51,294 nucleotides of DNA from Fibrobacterota bacterium (GTDB lineage: Bacteria > Fibrobacterota > Fibrobacteria > UBA11236): the NCBI GenBank assembly GCA_028287505.1, contig JAQBPN010000031.1:1-51294 (forward strand). Direction: 5' to 3'. The notes below the pieces were generated by a model that was not told the origin of the DNA, searched no databases, and worked only from the letters and a program-made list of their open reading frames with translations. The position numbers and the translations under genes are program-made. Positions 25,830 through 33,539 of the stretch are shown one piece after another (position 1 is the first letter of the stretch; each line of letters starts with the position of its first letter).

Positions 25830-26216
25830 TCAGCCGGGCTCCATGCCTTTGACCCGAATCTTCTTCCAAAGCGGCCCCAACCCGCGCACTTCATAGCGTA
25901 CAGCCACTTTCTGCCCGACCTCGTAAGCCTTGCTGCCAATCGTATCCAAAGCGAACATGGCCTGGCCGACTCCGTCCAGGTTCAAGTCGAACACATAGGC
26001 TTCGTTGATGCGGATTTGGTTGGGTGTCCAGCTTTGGCGGATGGCGTTGGAGGGATAGCGGGTGATGGTATGGGCGTCCAGGAACGTCTTGGCCTGGATG
26101 GTGCCGGAGCCGGTTTGTTCGGGGACTTGGCGGACGAATGCGAACCAGAGGATGAGGGCGGCAGGGGCGGCCACGGCGGCGAGGGTGATTTGCATGAGGA
26201 CGAAGGGTCGGGGCAT
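25830..26216 (-). CDS. Small membrane-anchored protein, unknown
   Basis: A 128-residue protein with a single N-terminal hydrophobic segment (about 8-28, MQITLAAVAAPAALILWFAF) and a soluble beta-rich part on the far side of the membrane. The latter contains AKTFLDAHTITRYPSNAIRQ and VGQKVAVRYEVRGLGPLWKK, which resembles OB- or SH3-like barrels. No family is recognised. It is the last minus-strand gene of the Rhs module, 96 bases after the HEAT-like gene, and its GC content is closer to the chromosome than the AT-rich immunity genes. It may or may not belong to the immunity stack. Confidence 0.55.
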   Translation of the reverse strand: MPRPFVLMQITLAAVAAPAALILWFAFVRQVPEQTGSGTIQAKTFLDAHTITRYPSNAIRQSWTPNQIRINEAYVFDLNLDGVGQAMFALDTIGSKAYEVGQKVAVRYEVRGLGPLWKKIRVKGMEPG

Positions 26217-26312
26217 GTGTGGCTCCTTTTTCGAGGAAAGGTAGTTCGCGGGGAGTCAGTGGCGGAGGACTTTGAATTGGATTTATTTGGTGAGTAGTTC
26301 TTATACGATGGG

Positions 26313-26747
26313 TTATCGCGATTCCGGCAGTTCAGGGTTTCGATCGAATCTTTTTATGAGGCTTGAAAAAGACAGTTCATAAATCCGACTGAGTTTCGAA
26401 AGGGATTTGATTCGTTCGATGGCGAGTTGGGAAATCGGCTCGGGGTAACCTTGCGCAATGTAAGCACTCAGGGTTCCCACCGCTGCTATGGCGACCGAAT
26501 CATCCGAGGAAAGAAGCATACGTGTGATGATCGGCATTCCGCGTTCAATGGGGGCTGTATCCAAGGCATCAGCAAGCCTGCGCTGCCAACCGGGTTTCCG
26601 GCTCTCCCATGAAGCGGCAAGTTTCTCCCAATCTTCGGGTTGAAGTTTGGTGACCATATCGTTTGCGATGAGCACGGCATCATCTGACCAATAGTTTTCG
26701 TTATAGTCAGGCTCTAGAAAAGCGGAAAGGTCTTCGAGGAGGGTCAT
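26313..26747 (-). CDS. Helical-repeat protein, putative immunity protein
   Basis: A 144-residue all-helical protein with HEAT-like organisation (WQRRLADALDT, GMPIITRMLLSSDDSVAIAA, VGTLSAYIAQGYPEP). No signal peptide. It lies in the AT-richer stretch after the Rhs gene, in the same orientation, the usual position for cognate or orphan immunity proteins of polymorphic toxins, many of which are HEAT-like. Its target is unknown and no cognate toxin domain is visible in the window, so it may be an orphan left from a previous Rhs tip. Confidence 0.5.
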   Translation of the reverse strand: MTLLEDLSAFLEPDYNENYWSDDAVLIANDMVTKLQPEDWEKLAASWESRKPGWQRRLADALDTAPIERGMPIITRMLLSSDDSVAIAAVGTLSAYIAQGYPEPISQLAIERIKSLSKLSRIYELSFSSLIKRFDRNPELPESR

Positions 26748-26829
26748 TTCTTGCCTTCTCTGGTTTCTTCTGGCACTGTGTCTACGAACCTTGTTTTCAA
26801 TGCCAAGGCGATTGGGCTTGCATAAGATT

Positions 26830-27267
26830 TCATAGAACGGGAATCTTCCTGAATTGATAAGGAATGCTTAATAAGTCGGTTTTGTTTTTATCCCAGTAGC
26901 CCCTCGACTCATTTAAACACATGACTTTTTTGTCATAGTGGAAAATCGGAATCTCTCCGCCAAACAGAAGAGCGGCATTTGAGATCTTCTCGTCCTGAAT
27001 AACAGCAAGTGAAAACCGGATAAGTGCGGTGTATGCGAATTTTGGTTCGGCGAACTTGTCCATTGTGATCGTGCAAGCGGTAATCGGCACGAATCGGAAA
27101 TTTTCAAAAATATTCTCTCTCATGTAGGTTGTGATTTCGAATAATGATGCGGTCAATGGGAATGGAGCTTCAAACGCTCTCTCGCTTGTTGATAGCCGCT
27201 CGATTTCGGTATCAATAAAAACTGCACCAAGCTTTGCGTCGAGGAACAAATCATATTCAAGGGCCAA
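26830..27267 (-). CDS. SitI3-like putative immunity protein
   Basis: A 145-residue protein starting MALEYDLFLDAKLG, which resembles the N-terminus of the SitI3 immunity family known from Myxococcus Sit toxin loci. The start is TTG at 27267 with GGAGGAG about 7 bases upstream. The body is mixed alpha/beta with YMRENIFENFRFVPITACTI and RGYWDKNKTDLLSIPY. It is clearly AT-richer than the flanking island genes, suggesting recent transfer. The cognate toxin is not in the window. The family name is from resemblance of the N-terminal part only. Confidence 0.5.
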   Translation of the reverse strand: MALEYDLFLDAKLGAVFIDTEIERLSTSERAFEAPFPLTASLFEITTYMRENIFENFRFVPITACTITMDKFAEPKFAYTALIRFSLAVIQDEKISNAALLFGGEIPIFHYDKKVMCLNESRGYWDKNKTDLLSIPYQFRKIPVL

Positions 27268-27278
27268 GAAAACTCCTC

Positions 27279-27386
27279 CTACGGGAAAATTTTGGCTATG
27301 ACGCTGTTTTCCTGACTCTTGACTTCCGTCCTAATTCCATGGCCTTGCAGCAGTTCTTTGAATCCGGTTTCGTCGATCTTTTCCAT
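27279..27386 (-). CDS. Very small frame (35 residues) coupled to the SitI3-like gene
   Basis: An ATG-started frame, MEKIDETGFKELLQGHGIR and so on, ends with TAG 11 bases before the SitI3-like start; the ribosome-binding site of that gene directly follows the stop codon. The peptide is hydrophilic and probably helical. It could be the surviving end of an older toxin or immunity gene, or a leader coupling translation of the downstream gene. There is no ribosome-binding site of note before its ATG, so it may not be expressed. Confidence 0.3.
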   Translation of the reverse strand: MEKIDETGFKELLQGHGIRTEVKSQENSVIAKIFP

Positions 27387-27450
27387 ATTTTAAATCAGTA
27401 CTTCAATAGTGGCTAACATCAATAATTGTTTTCAACTAAGCGCATCTCTG

Positions 27451-27816
27451 TCAATCCTTCGGACGTTGGTTCGCTTTTTGGGCCTTGGTCAAGGCGACTA
27501 AGGTCGGGATTTCATTGTTGGCTCTAATTTCCTGCTTATACCAGAAATCGGGCTTGTCTCCGGATGCCTTTCCAAATATTGCAAGCCGCCCGCATGTTGG
27601 ACATTCGTACACTTGCATGATTCCTGGTGTTCCCAGGAAAAAAATCCTATACACTTTTTTCTTCAACTCTTCTTTCGTACTTGTTCCAATTGATGAGTCT
27701 GAGATCGAGTCCAAAAAGTCCTCTATTATTTCTTCATGGAGCAATTTGAATCCATTTTTGTTCGGAACTTCGCTTAAATTTATGCTTTCTCCGCATATGC
27801 AATTTAGTTTTGGCAT
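27451..27816 (-). CDS. Putative immunity protein for the Rhs toxin tip (Cys-rich)
   Basis: A 121-residue protein starting 23 bases after the Rhs stop, the standard place for the cognate immunity gene. It has two cysteine pairs: NCICGESINL near the N-terminus (Cys6, Cys8) and YECPTCGRLAIFGK (about 70-83), which suggests a zinc ribbon. Between them is an acidic helical region (EEIIEDFLDSISDSS), suitable for binding a basic nuclease. The gene is AT-rich like the Rhs tip itself, as expected if tip and immunity moved together. Function is inferred from position and composition. Confidence 0.6.
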   Translation of the reverse strand: MPKLNCICGESINLSEVPNKNGFKLLHEEIIEDFLDSISDSSIGTSTKEELKKKVYRIFFLGTPGIMQVYECPTCGRLAIFGKASGDKPDFWYKQEIRANNEIPTLVALTKAQKANQRPKD

Positions 27817-27839
27817 GGTTTTACCTCATACCGCCAGTA

Positions 27840-30800
27840 TTAGCGGGATTGATCACTAATTATGTTTCCATCTTTTACGACAATAACTCTATCAACGCTG
27901 TGGCCTGGGGTACCTATAATATCCTGGGCCATTTGATTCGCTTGAGCATCACTTATCGAACCGCTTTTTCCTTGTCCCAGTTCAATCACCACTGCTTTTG
28001 CTTGCCCGCTTTTTTCAATCGTATTAAGAGCGATACTGTCGGGATTCCCGGATTGCGGCTGATAAAGATCAGCCGGAAGAACTGTTCCATCATCAGTGGT
28101 AACCCGATAGTCACCGCTTCTCTGTTTGGGAATTTCAGCAGCCCCTTCAAATGATTTAATGCCGGGTATTTCTCCGTTTTGGGCCTTTTCGTGCATCAGC
28201 CCGCCAACGCGAGTTTCATCGGCTGTTGCCTTGGGGTTATTATTTTGATACGGCGTTTTCGGAGGCGACTCATTGTCCTTACAATCTTGACAATCAGGAT
28301 CAGTATGGTCAGGGTGATTCGGGCACTTCAACCCCCGCACATCCACCCACCGCAACGGATTCCCCTCCGCATACGCATACAGATTCAACCCACCCGAAAT
28401 CCCCTCCGGATCCGACTGCAGGTACCGCCCCAACTCCGGGCTGTAATACCGGAACCGATTGTAATTCAGCCCCGTTTCCGCGTCATAATAATGGCCGGGA
28501 AAACGCAAAGGCATGTGGAAATTCTGCCCTATGGCCACGATGGCGTTGCCATAGGCCTCGATGCGCGCCGTCCACACTGGATCGCCCTTTTCATCCTCCA
28601 CCAAGGTGGGCGCACCCAAATGGTTGGTGAAGATGAAATACATGCGGCCCTTGACGGGATCGGCGTCCACGCTGTCGTAATCCAGGAAGGCCGTGGGCGT
28701 GAGGGCGAAGGTGTCCGGATAGACGTAGAGGCGCAGCTTGCCCTTGGGATCGATTTCCGCCATCAGGCGGTCGCTGTCCCAGAAAAACTTCCAGGATTTG
28801 CCCAGGTGGGTTTTACTGATGCGGCGGCCCAGGGGATCATATTCCGCCGACCAGATGGCTTGGCCGTTGCGGATCACCTTGTTCAGGAAGCCGCGGGAGT
28901 CATAGCCGTATTCGGTTTCGCCGGAAACGCCTTTGCGCATGGACATGTGGTTGCGGATGTCGTATTCGAAGGTATCGCCGTTGGCGGTGCCCAGGCGGTT
29001 GCCTTCCAGGAGGGAGACTCCGAACAGGCCGGGTTGCTGGATGAGATTGTTCCCGGCATCATGCACGTAGGCGGATTCCCGACCGTCGGGATGGGTTTCC
29101 TGGGTCAGGCGATGGGCGGCATCGTAGGCGAAACCGGTGACTCCGAAATGGGTGTCCATTTCCTCAAGCAGATCGCCTTCATCCGTATAGGCGTAGCGGC
29201 GGACCCATTCCTGGCCGTAGCGCTCAGGGCCCGAGGCCACCTTGGACAGGGCGCGGCCGTCCCGGTCGAACTGGGTCCATTCGCGGCTGCTGTTGGGGAA
29301 CTGCTTCAGCACCAGGCCGTTCCCGAGCAGTTTGATCTGGATGTCTTTGCCGCCGGGTAGGCGGATGGCCAAGGTATCCGCGCCTTTTTGGGCGTACTTG
29401 AAGATGAACTTGTCCAGGATGGTGGTTTCGGACAGGGCGTCGTTCTTATAGGCATGGCGCACGCCCAGGCCGTCACGGAGGACTTCCGTGCGGTTGCCGG
29501 TTTCATCGTACGCGAAGGTGGTCTTGGACGTGAGGGTGGCGGCCTCCACGTAGCGGCCGTGCTCGTCGTACTTGAACGAGTGATTGTCGCCCGAGGCCAA
29601 GCGGCGGGACTTGATTTGGTTGCCCTTGCCGATTTCCATCTTGAGGAGAACGGTGCCGTCGCCGGCGCGTTTCTCGACCAGGTTGTCCGCGGAGTCGTAA
29701 AGGTATTCGTCCTTGACCGCGCCGTGGCGTTTGACCTTTACCAGCCGGTCCTTGAGATCATATTCGTACAGGCTGCGGGCGCCGCCGGGTCCGATCATTT
29801 CGGTCAGCTTTTCGCCGTCGTTGTAAGCGTACTTGGTCTCGCGGCCCAAGGGATCGATTTCCTTGGCGAGATGGTTCCAGGAAACGTACTCGTACTTGAA
29901 AACGGCCCGATCCCGATCGCGATAGGCCGCGACGTTGCCGTTCTTGTCGTAGGCCCAGGCTTTGGCGGAAGCGCCGGCGGCGGTTTCCTTGGTCAACTGT
30001 CCGAAAATGTCCTTGACCGGTTTGGGAGGCAGGATGGACCGCAAGGCTTTGGCTTCCGCATCCGCGGGTTCTTCGCCGGTTTCCGGGATGGGCCTTTGGA
30101 TGATTTTGAAATGCCGTTGGAGGATGGGCGGGATGACTTCCAGGACTTCGCTTTTCCAGGTGGGGGCGAGGATGGATTCGCTTTGCAGCAAATCGCCCAG
30201 CTCGTATTGCACGGGATTGGCGGGGACCCGGTGTTCCAGCGGGTTGGGCGTCTCCGTGCCCTGGGAGGCGAATCTGCCGAAGGGCGTGACCTTGCCCACG
30301 GGGTTCCCGGCCTCGTCGTAGACCACCTTGGTCACGTTGCCGTTGGGGTCCGCCTCTTCCACGACCTTGCCGTCTTCATCGTTCTTGAAAACCTTCACGC
30401 CGCCGTAGGGGTCGATGATCTGGTAGAGAACCTTGCTCTCGTCGAAGAAATAGGTCCACTTCCCGCCGTTCCCGCGGGTCACTTCCGTGATACCTTCCCT
30501 GGGGGCATAGCGGAGGCTCACGTCTTCGACGCCGTCCTGACCCCGGGAGCGGACGCAGCGTCCGGCGGCATCGTATTCGAAAAGGAAGGTATAGCCGCGC
30601 CGATCGGTCTTGGCGATCATGCGGTTTTCGGCATCGTACTTGTATGAGAATGCGTTGCGATAGGGATCGACGCCTTCGAGCAGGTTGCCCACGGCGTCGA
30701 ACTTGTATCCCATCAGCGGGCGCGGGGCCTTGCCTTGGGCCTCGTGCAGGAACATGAGGCGGGTGCGCGCGGCCTCGTCATGGCGGATTTCGATCCAGCG

Positions 30801-31292
30801 TTTCCGGCTGTCGATGACGGATTCCAGGCGGGAGTCCTTGCCGTACTTGAATTCGATCTGGTGCTTGCCCAGGAAAACCCGGGTGACGGGCACGGGCTTG
30901 TCGAAGAAGTTGAAGCGGAATTCCCCGACGGGCTTCCGGTTCTCTTTGACATGGTATAGGTTCTTTTCGATCCGCTCCAGGGTCAGGCCGTTGGCGACGT
31001 GTTTTTCGCCATCCGCTTCCAGAAAGGGAAAGCCGGTCTCGGTCCCGTCGGCGGCCAGGTAGCGCATGCCGTCCACATCGAACAGGAGCCAGCGGTCGAA
31101 TTCGTGGGCGTGGCCCATGCCCATGGTCCGGCGCGTGCGGTTTTTGCCGCTGTCGTAGTAGCGGTACCAGTCCAGGGGGAGCGGTCCGTCCAGATGGAAG
31201 TCCAGGGCCCGATCGGTGCTCGCCCCGGTGATGACATTGATCGGATCGCCTACCAGGCGCGGATCGGATGTCGGATTGGAGTCGCAGCGCAT
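27840..31292 (-). CDS. Rhs/YD-repeat toxin with CdiA_C-like nuclease tip
   Basis: A 1150-residue Rhs protein. The N-terminus (GDPINVITGASTDRALDFHL, then LPLDWYRYYDSG) is a DUF6531-type plug, followed by many YD repeats (about 180-880) that form the cocoon. The conserved core end reads YYDAETGLNYNRFRYYSPEL and GRYLQSDPEGISGGLNLYAY, finishing at DVRGLK (about 990). The variable tip (about 990-1150) contains GDYRVTTDDGTVLPADLYQP, ALNTIEKSGQAKAVVIELGQ and SVDRVIVVKDGNII, which resembles the C-terminal tRNase domain of CdiA proteins (PD-(D/E)XK-like). The core is GC-rich and the tip clearly AT-richer, showing tip replacement. No PAAR domain is fused; the adjacent gene supplies it. Nuclease activity is inferred. 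Confidence 0.9.
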   Translation of the reverse strand: MRCDSNPTSDPRLVGDPINVITGASTDRALDFHLDGPLPLDWYRYYDSGKNRTRRTMGMGHAHEFDRWLLFDVDGMRYLAADGTETGFPFLEADGEKHVANGLTLERIEKNLYHVKENRKPVGEFRFNFFDKPVPVTRVFLGKHQIEFKYGKDSRLESVIDSRKRWIEIRHDEAARTRLMFLHEAQGKAPRPLMGYKFDAVGNLLEGVDPYRNAFSYKYDAENRMIAKTDRRGYTFLFEYDAAGRCVRSRGQDGVEDVSLRYAPREGITEVTRGNGGKWTYFFDESKVLYQIIDPYGGVKVFKNDEDGKVVEEADPNGNVTKVVYDEAGNPVGKVTPFGRFASQGTETPNPLEHRVPANPVQYELGDLLQSESILAPTWKSEVLEVIPPILQRHFKIIQRPIPETGEEPADAEAKALRSILPPKPVKDIFGQLTKETAAGASAKAWAYDKNGNVAAYRDRDRAVFKYEYVSWNHLAKEIDPLGRETKYAYNDGEKLTEMIGPGGARSLYEYDLKDRLVKVKRHGAVKDEYLYDSADNLVEKRAGDGTVLLKMEIGKGNQIKSRRLASGDNHSFKYDEHGRYVEAATLTSKTTFAYDETGNRTEVLRDGLGVRHAYKNDALSETTILDKFIFKYAQKGADTLAIRLPGGKDIQIKLLGNGLVLKQFPNSSREWTQFDRDGRALSKVASGPERYGQEWVRRYAYTDEGDLLEEMDTHFGVTGFAYDAAHRLTQETHPDGRESAYVHDAGNNLIQQPGLFGVSLLEGNRLGTANGDTFEYDIRNHMSMRKGVSGETEYGYDSRGFLNKVIRNGQAIWSAEYDPLGRRISKTHLGKSWKFFWDSDRLMAEIDPKGKLRLYVYPDTFALTPTAFLDYDSVDADPVKGRMYFIFTNHLGAPTLVEDEKGDPVWTARIEAYGNAIVAIGQNFHMPLRFPGHYYDAETGLNYNRFRYYSPELGRYLQSDPEGISGGLNLYAYAEGNPLRWVDVRGLKCPNHPDHTDPDCQDCKDNESPPKTPYQNNNPKATADETRVGGLMHEKAQNGEIPGIKSFEGAAEIPKQRSGDYRVTTDDGTVLPADLYQPQSGNPDSIALNTIEKSGQAKAVVIELGQGKSGSISDAQANQMAQDIIGTPGHSVDRVIVVKDGNIISDQSR

Positions 31293-31302
31293 GGTTATTC
31301 CA

Positions 31303-32289
31303 TCAGGCCGGGCAGCTCGCGCAGCCCGCGTTGGCGGCTTCGGCGGCCGCGGCTTTCTTTTTGGCGCGCATGGCCTTGATCTTGTCGAACAGGAGATGCG
31401 CGGGGTTGGGGAAGTTGATCATCGGAAAACCGCCGATCATCACATTGGGCATTCCCACCGTCACCATGCCGAAGGAAGGCGGGACCGCCATGTCCACGCC
31501 CATGGCCGCGGTGATGGCCATGGTGGCTGCGTCGACGGCCATCTGGGCCGCGCCCATGGCGGCGGCAACGCCTGAAGCGGCGGCAACGGCCGCATCCGGG
31601 CCTCCGGCATCGATGGAATCGGCGACCACGCCCGAGAGGGCGATCACCTGGCCCGCGGCCGCCATGCCCGCGGCGATGCCGCGCACGGCTCCGGCTATAG
31701 AGGGCGTGCAGGCCTTGGCCATGTCCGTCATCCGCGCGGCGCGCATGCCGCCTATGAAGACCTTGGAGGACCCCATGAAGATTTCGAAGGCGGGGCAGAT
31801 GCCCACGCAGGTGATGGCCATGCCGATATCGCCCGCGCGCGCGGCGGGCATGCCTGCGATCAGGACCTTGATGCTGGTGCCCAGCATGACGGGGCCCAGG
31901 CTGGGCAGCGGTATCGGCGCCGGAGTGGCGGGAGGCGTAAAGCTGGGCGGATGCAAGTGTCCATGGGGCGGGGCCAGATACAAAGAGCCTAGAGTGGCCG
32001 CGGGGAGTGCGGGGAAAATGGCGGCAATCTTGTTGGTGGCCACCGCGAAGCCCGTATTCATCATTTCCAGGGGCGCGTTGATGGCGGCCATGGCCGCGCC
32101 CGCGACTTTCTGGACGGTGCGGGCGGGATTGAAGGGGGCCGGCGGCGAGCCCGGAGGCGGGGATGCGAAGGCTTCCGTGATGGGATTGGCGACCGCGTCC
32201 AGAGGGCCCTTCATGGTGGTAAGGGCGATGCTGCCCCGCACGCCGGTGGCGTCCCCGACCGCGGTATCCAGGGAATCCAGGAAGCTCAT
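31303..32289 (-). CDS. PAAR-like (DUF4150-type) protein paired with Rhs
   Basis: A 328-residue protein with hydrophobic, Ala/Gly-rich segments and two PAAR-like blocks: PVMLGTSIKVLIAGMPAARA with GDIGMAITC (about 135-165), and MGSSKVFIGGMRAARMTDMA (about 172-191), plus a third similar block VGMPNVMIGGFPMINFPNP near 280-300. A CxxC-like tail (GCASCPA) ends it. It starts 16 bases after the TPR gene and ends 11 bases before Rhs. In many systems this region is the N-terminal part of one Rhs polypeptide; here it is a separate gene, so the two must assemble after translation. It may also contain the pre-TM segments used by Rhs effectors. Confidence 0.8.
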   Translation of the reverse strand: MSFLDSLDTAVGDATGVRGSIALTTMKGPLDAVANPITEAFASPPPGSPPAPFNPARTVQKVAGAAMAAINAPLEMMNTGFAVATNKIAAIFPALPAATLGSLYLAPPHGHLHPPSFTPPATPAPIPLPSLGPVMLGTSIKVLIAGMPAARAGDIGMAITCVGICPAFEIFMGSSKVFIGGMRAARMTDMAKACTPSIAGAVRGIAAGMAAAGQVIALSGVVADSIDAGGPDAAVAAASGVAAAMGAAQMAVDAATMAITAAMGVDMAVPPSFGMVTVGMPNVMIGGFPMINFPNPAHLLFDKIKAMRAKKKAAAAEAANAGCASCPA

Positions 32290-32305
32290 ATTCCGCCGAT
32301 CCTTT

Positions 32306-33532
32306 TCATCCTATCGCCTGCAATTCCCTGGCCACGGCTTTTTCCCGTTCCTGATGGCCCGTCTCCTTGAACAACATCTGCTTGTGCTTCAGGACCTCTT
32401 TCTGCAGGTCCTTTTCACCCATGCCTTTGGCGAGCACCAAGGCCGCGTCCCAGGATTCCAAAGCTTCCTTGGGGCGCTGCTGTTGGTACTGGCATAATCC
32501 TTTGTTGTCCAAAGACTGGATGCACGTCTGGGGAATCAGCATCGCCTTGGCCAAGGTGGCCGCGCTATCATAATAGATTTCCGCCTCGGCCCACACCTTG
32601 TGCTTGGCCATCAGGTTGCCCAGGTTGAGCGTGATGTTGAGCAACACGGGTTTGGCATCGCCTTCGATGGCCGGAGTCAAGGCGGCCTCGAAATGGGCCT
32701 TGGCTTCCTTCGGGTTTTCCATGCGGTTGTAGGTTTCGCCCATGCCATTCAGCACCATGGCCGTAAAGGTACGGTTCCCCACCGTCGCGTAATATTTCAG
32801 GAGCACGTTGTATTTCTTGAGCGCGTCCGGATAGCGGCGATGGGAATAATCCATGTTCGCCAGTATGAGGGTATTCTGAAGGCGTTCCGGCAGGGGCGCC
32901 TTTTCATCGGCGGCTTCCTCTTCCATGCTCTTTTCCATGGCCGCCACGCTGAGGTCCGGATGGTATTCCTGAACGCGGCCCACCTTGGCGGGCAAACCTT
33001 TGAGCAGATGGATGACCGGTTCATCGCGGACCAATATCCGCAGGTGATGGCACCAGGGATACGGCATTTCATGCTTCAAAAGGTTTTCGAACAGGGCCGT
33101 GTATTCCAGCGGGGCCTGGATGTCCATGGGGAAAAAGGTCCACACCACGGCATGGCCTTCCAGCTTGGGAAGAAGGATGCGCGAGAAGATCATCAGGGCG
33201 CGCAGGCGTTGGAAGGGAATGCCTTTCGGATCGGCCGCTTCCGGCGGCAGGCCGGGCCAGGGCTCCATGCCGTCCTGCTCCTGGAGTTTTTGCACGGCTT
33301 CGAGCTTCTGCCGGAACCCGTCCACGATCAGGTCCACGTAAGCGCGGGCGCCCTGGAACGGTTCCGCATAGCTCCAATACAGATTGGCCGTGTCGGTTTC
33401 GTCCTCGCCCTGGATGATCTTGAGGATGTAGGCGCTTTCGTGGGACGGGGAACGCACCGCCAGGGCGACGGCGTCCCGCTGGGCGACGAACCCCCGTATC
33501 CTCTCCGTTACTGCGTCGAAAAGCTTCTTCAC
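32306..33532 (-). CDS. TPR protein, putative T6SS loading adaptor
   Basis: A 408-residue cytoplasmic protein. The N-terminal 200 residues form an unrecognised mixed domain containing ALMIFSRILLPKLEGHAVVW and YPWCHHLRILVRDEPVIHLL. The C-terminal half (about 215-400) has four to five TPR-like helical pairs (TLILANMDYSHRRYPDALKK, MVLNGMGETYNRMENPKEAK, ITLNLGNLMAKHKVWAEAEI, DNKGLCQYQQQRPKEALES). It is placed between vgrG2 and the PAAR/Rhs pair with gaps of only 7 and 16 bases, the position of effector chaperones in Rhs modules of other species, where it would connect Rhs cargo to VgrG2. This is positional inference. Confidence 0.75.
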   Translation of the reverse strand: MKKLFDAVTERIRGFVAQRDAVALAVRSPSHESAYILKIIQGEDETDTANLYWSYAEPFQGARAYVDLIVDGFRQKLEAVQKLQEQDGMEPWPGLPPEAADPKGIPFQRLRALMIFSRILLPKLEGHAVVWTFFPMDIQAPLEYTALFENLLKHEMPYPWCHHLRILVRDEPVIHLLKGLPAKVGRVQEYHPDLSVAAMEKSMEEEAADEKAPLPERLQNTLILANMDYSHRRYPDALKKYNVLLKYYATVGNRTFTAMVLNGMGETYNRMENPKEAKAHFEAALTPAIEGDAKPVLLNITLNLGNLMAKHKVWAEAEIYYDSAATLAKAMLIPQTCIQSLDNKGLCQYQQQRPKEALESWDAALVLAKGMGEKDLQKEVLKHKQMLFKETGHQEREKAVARELQAIG

Positions 33533-33539
33533 CCGGACC

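Noticed and set aside
27234-27416. Plus-strand 60-codon frame in the immunity region
   Set aside because: Opposite to two minus-strand frames with better ribosome-binding context.
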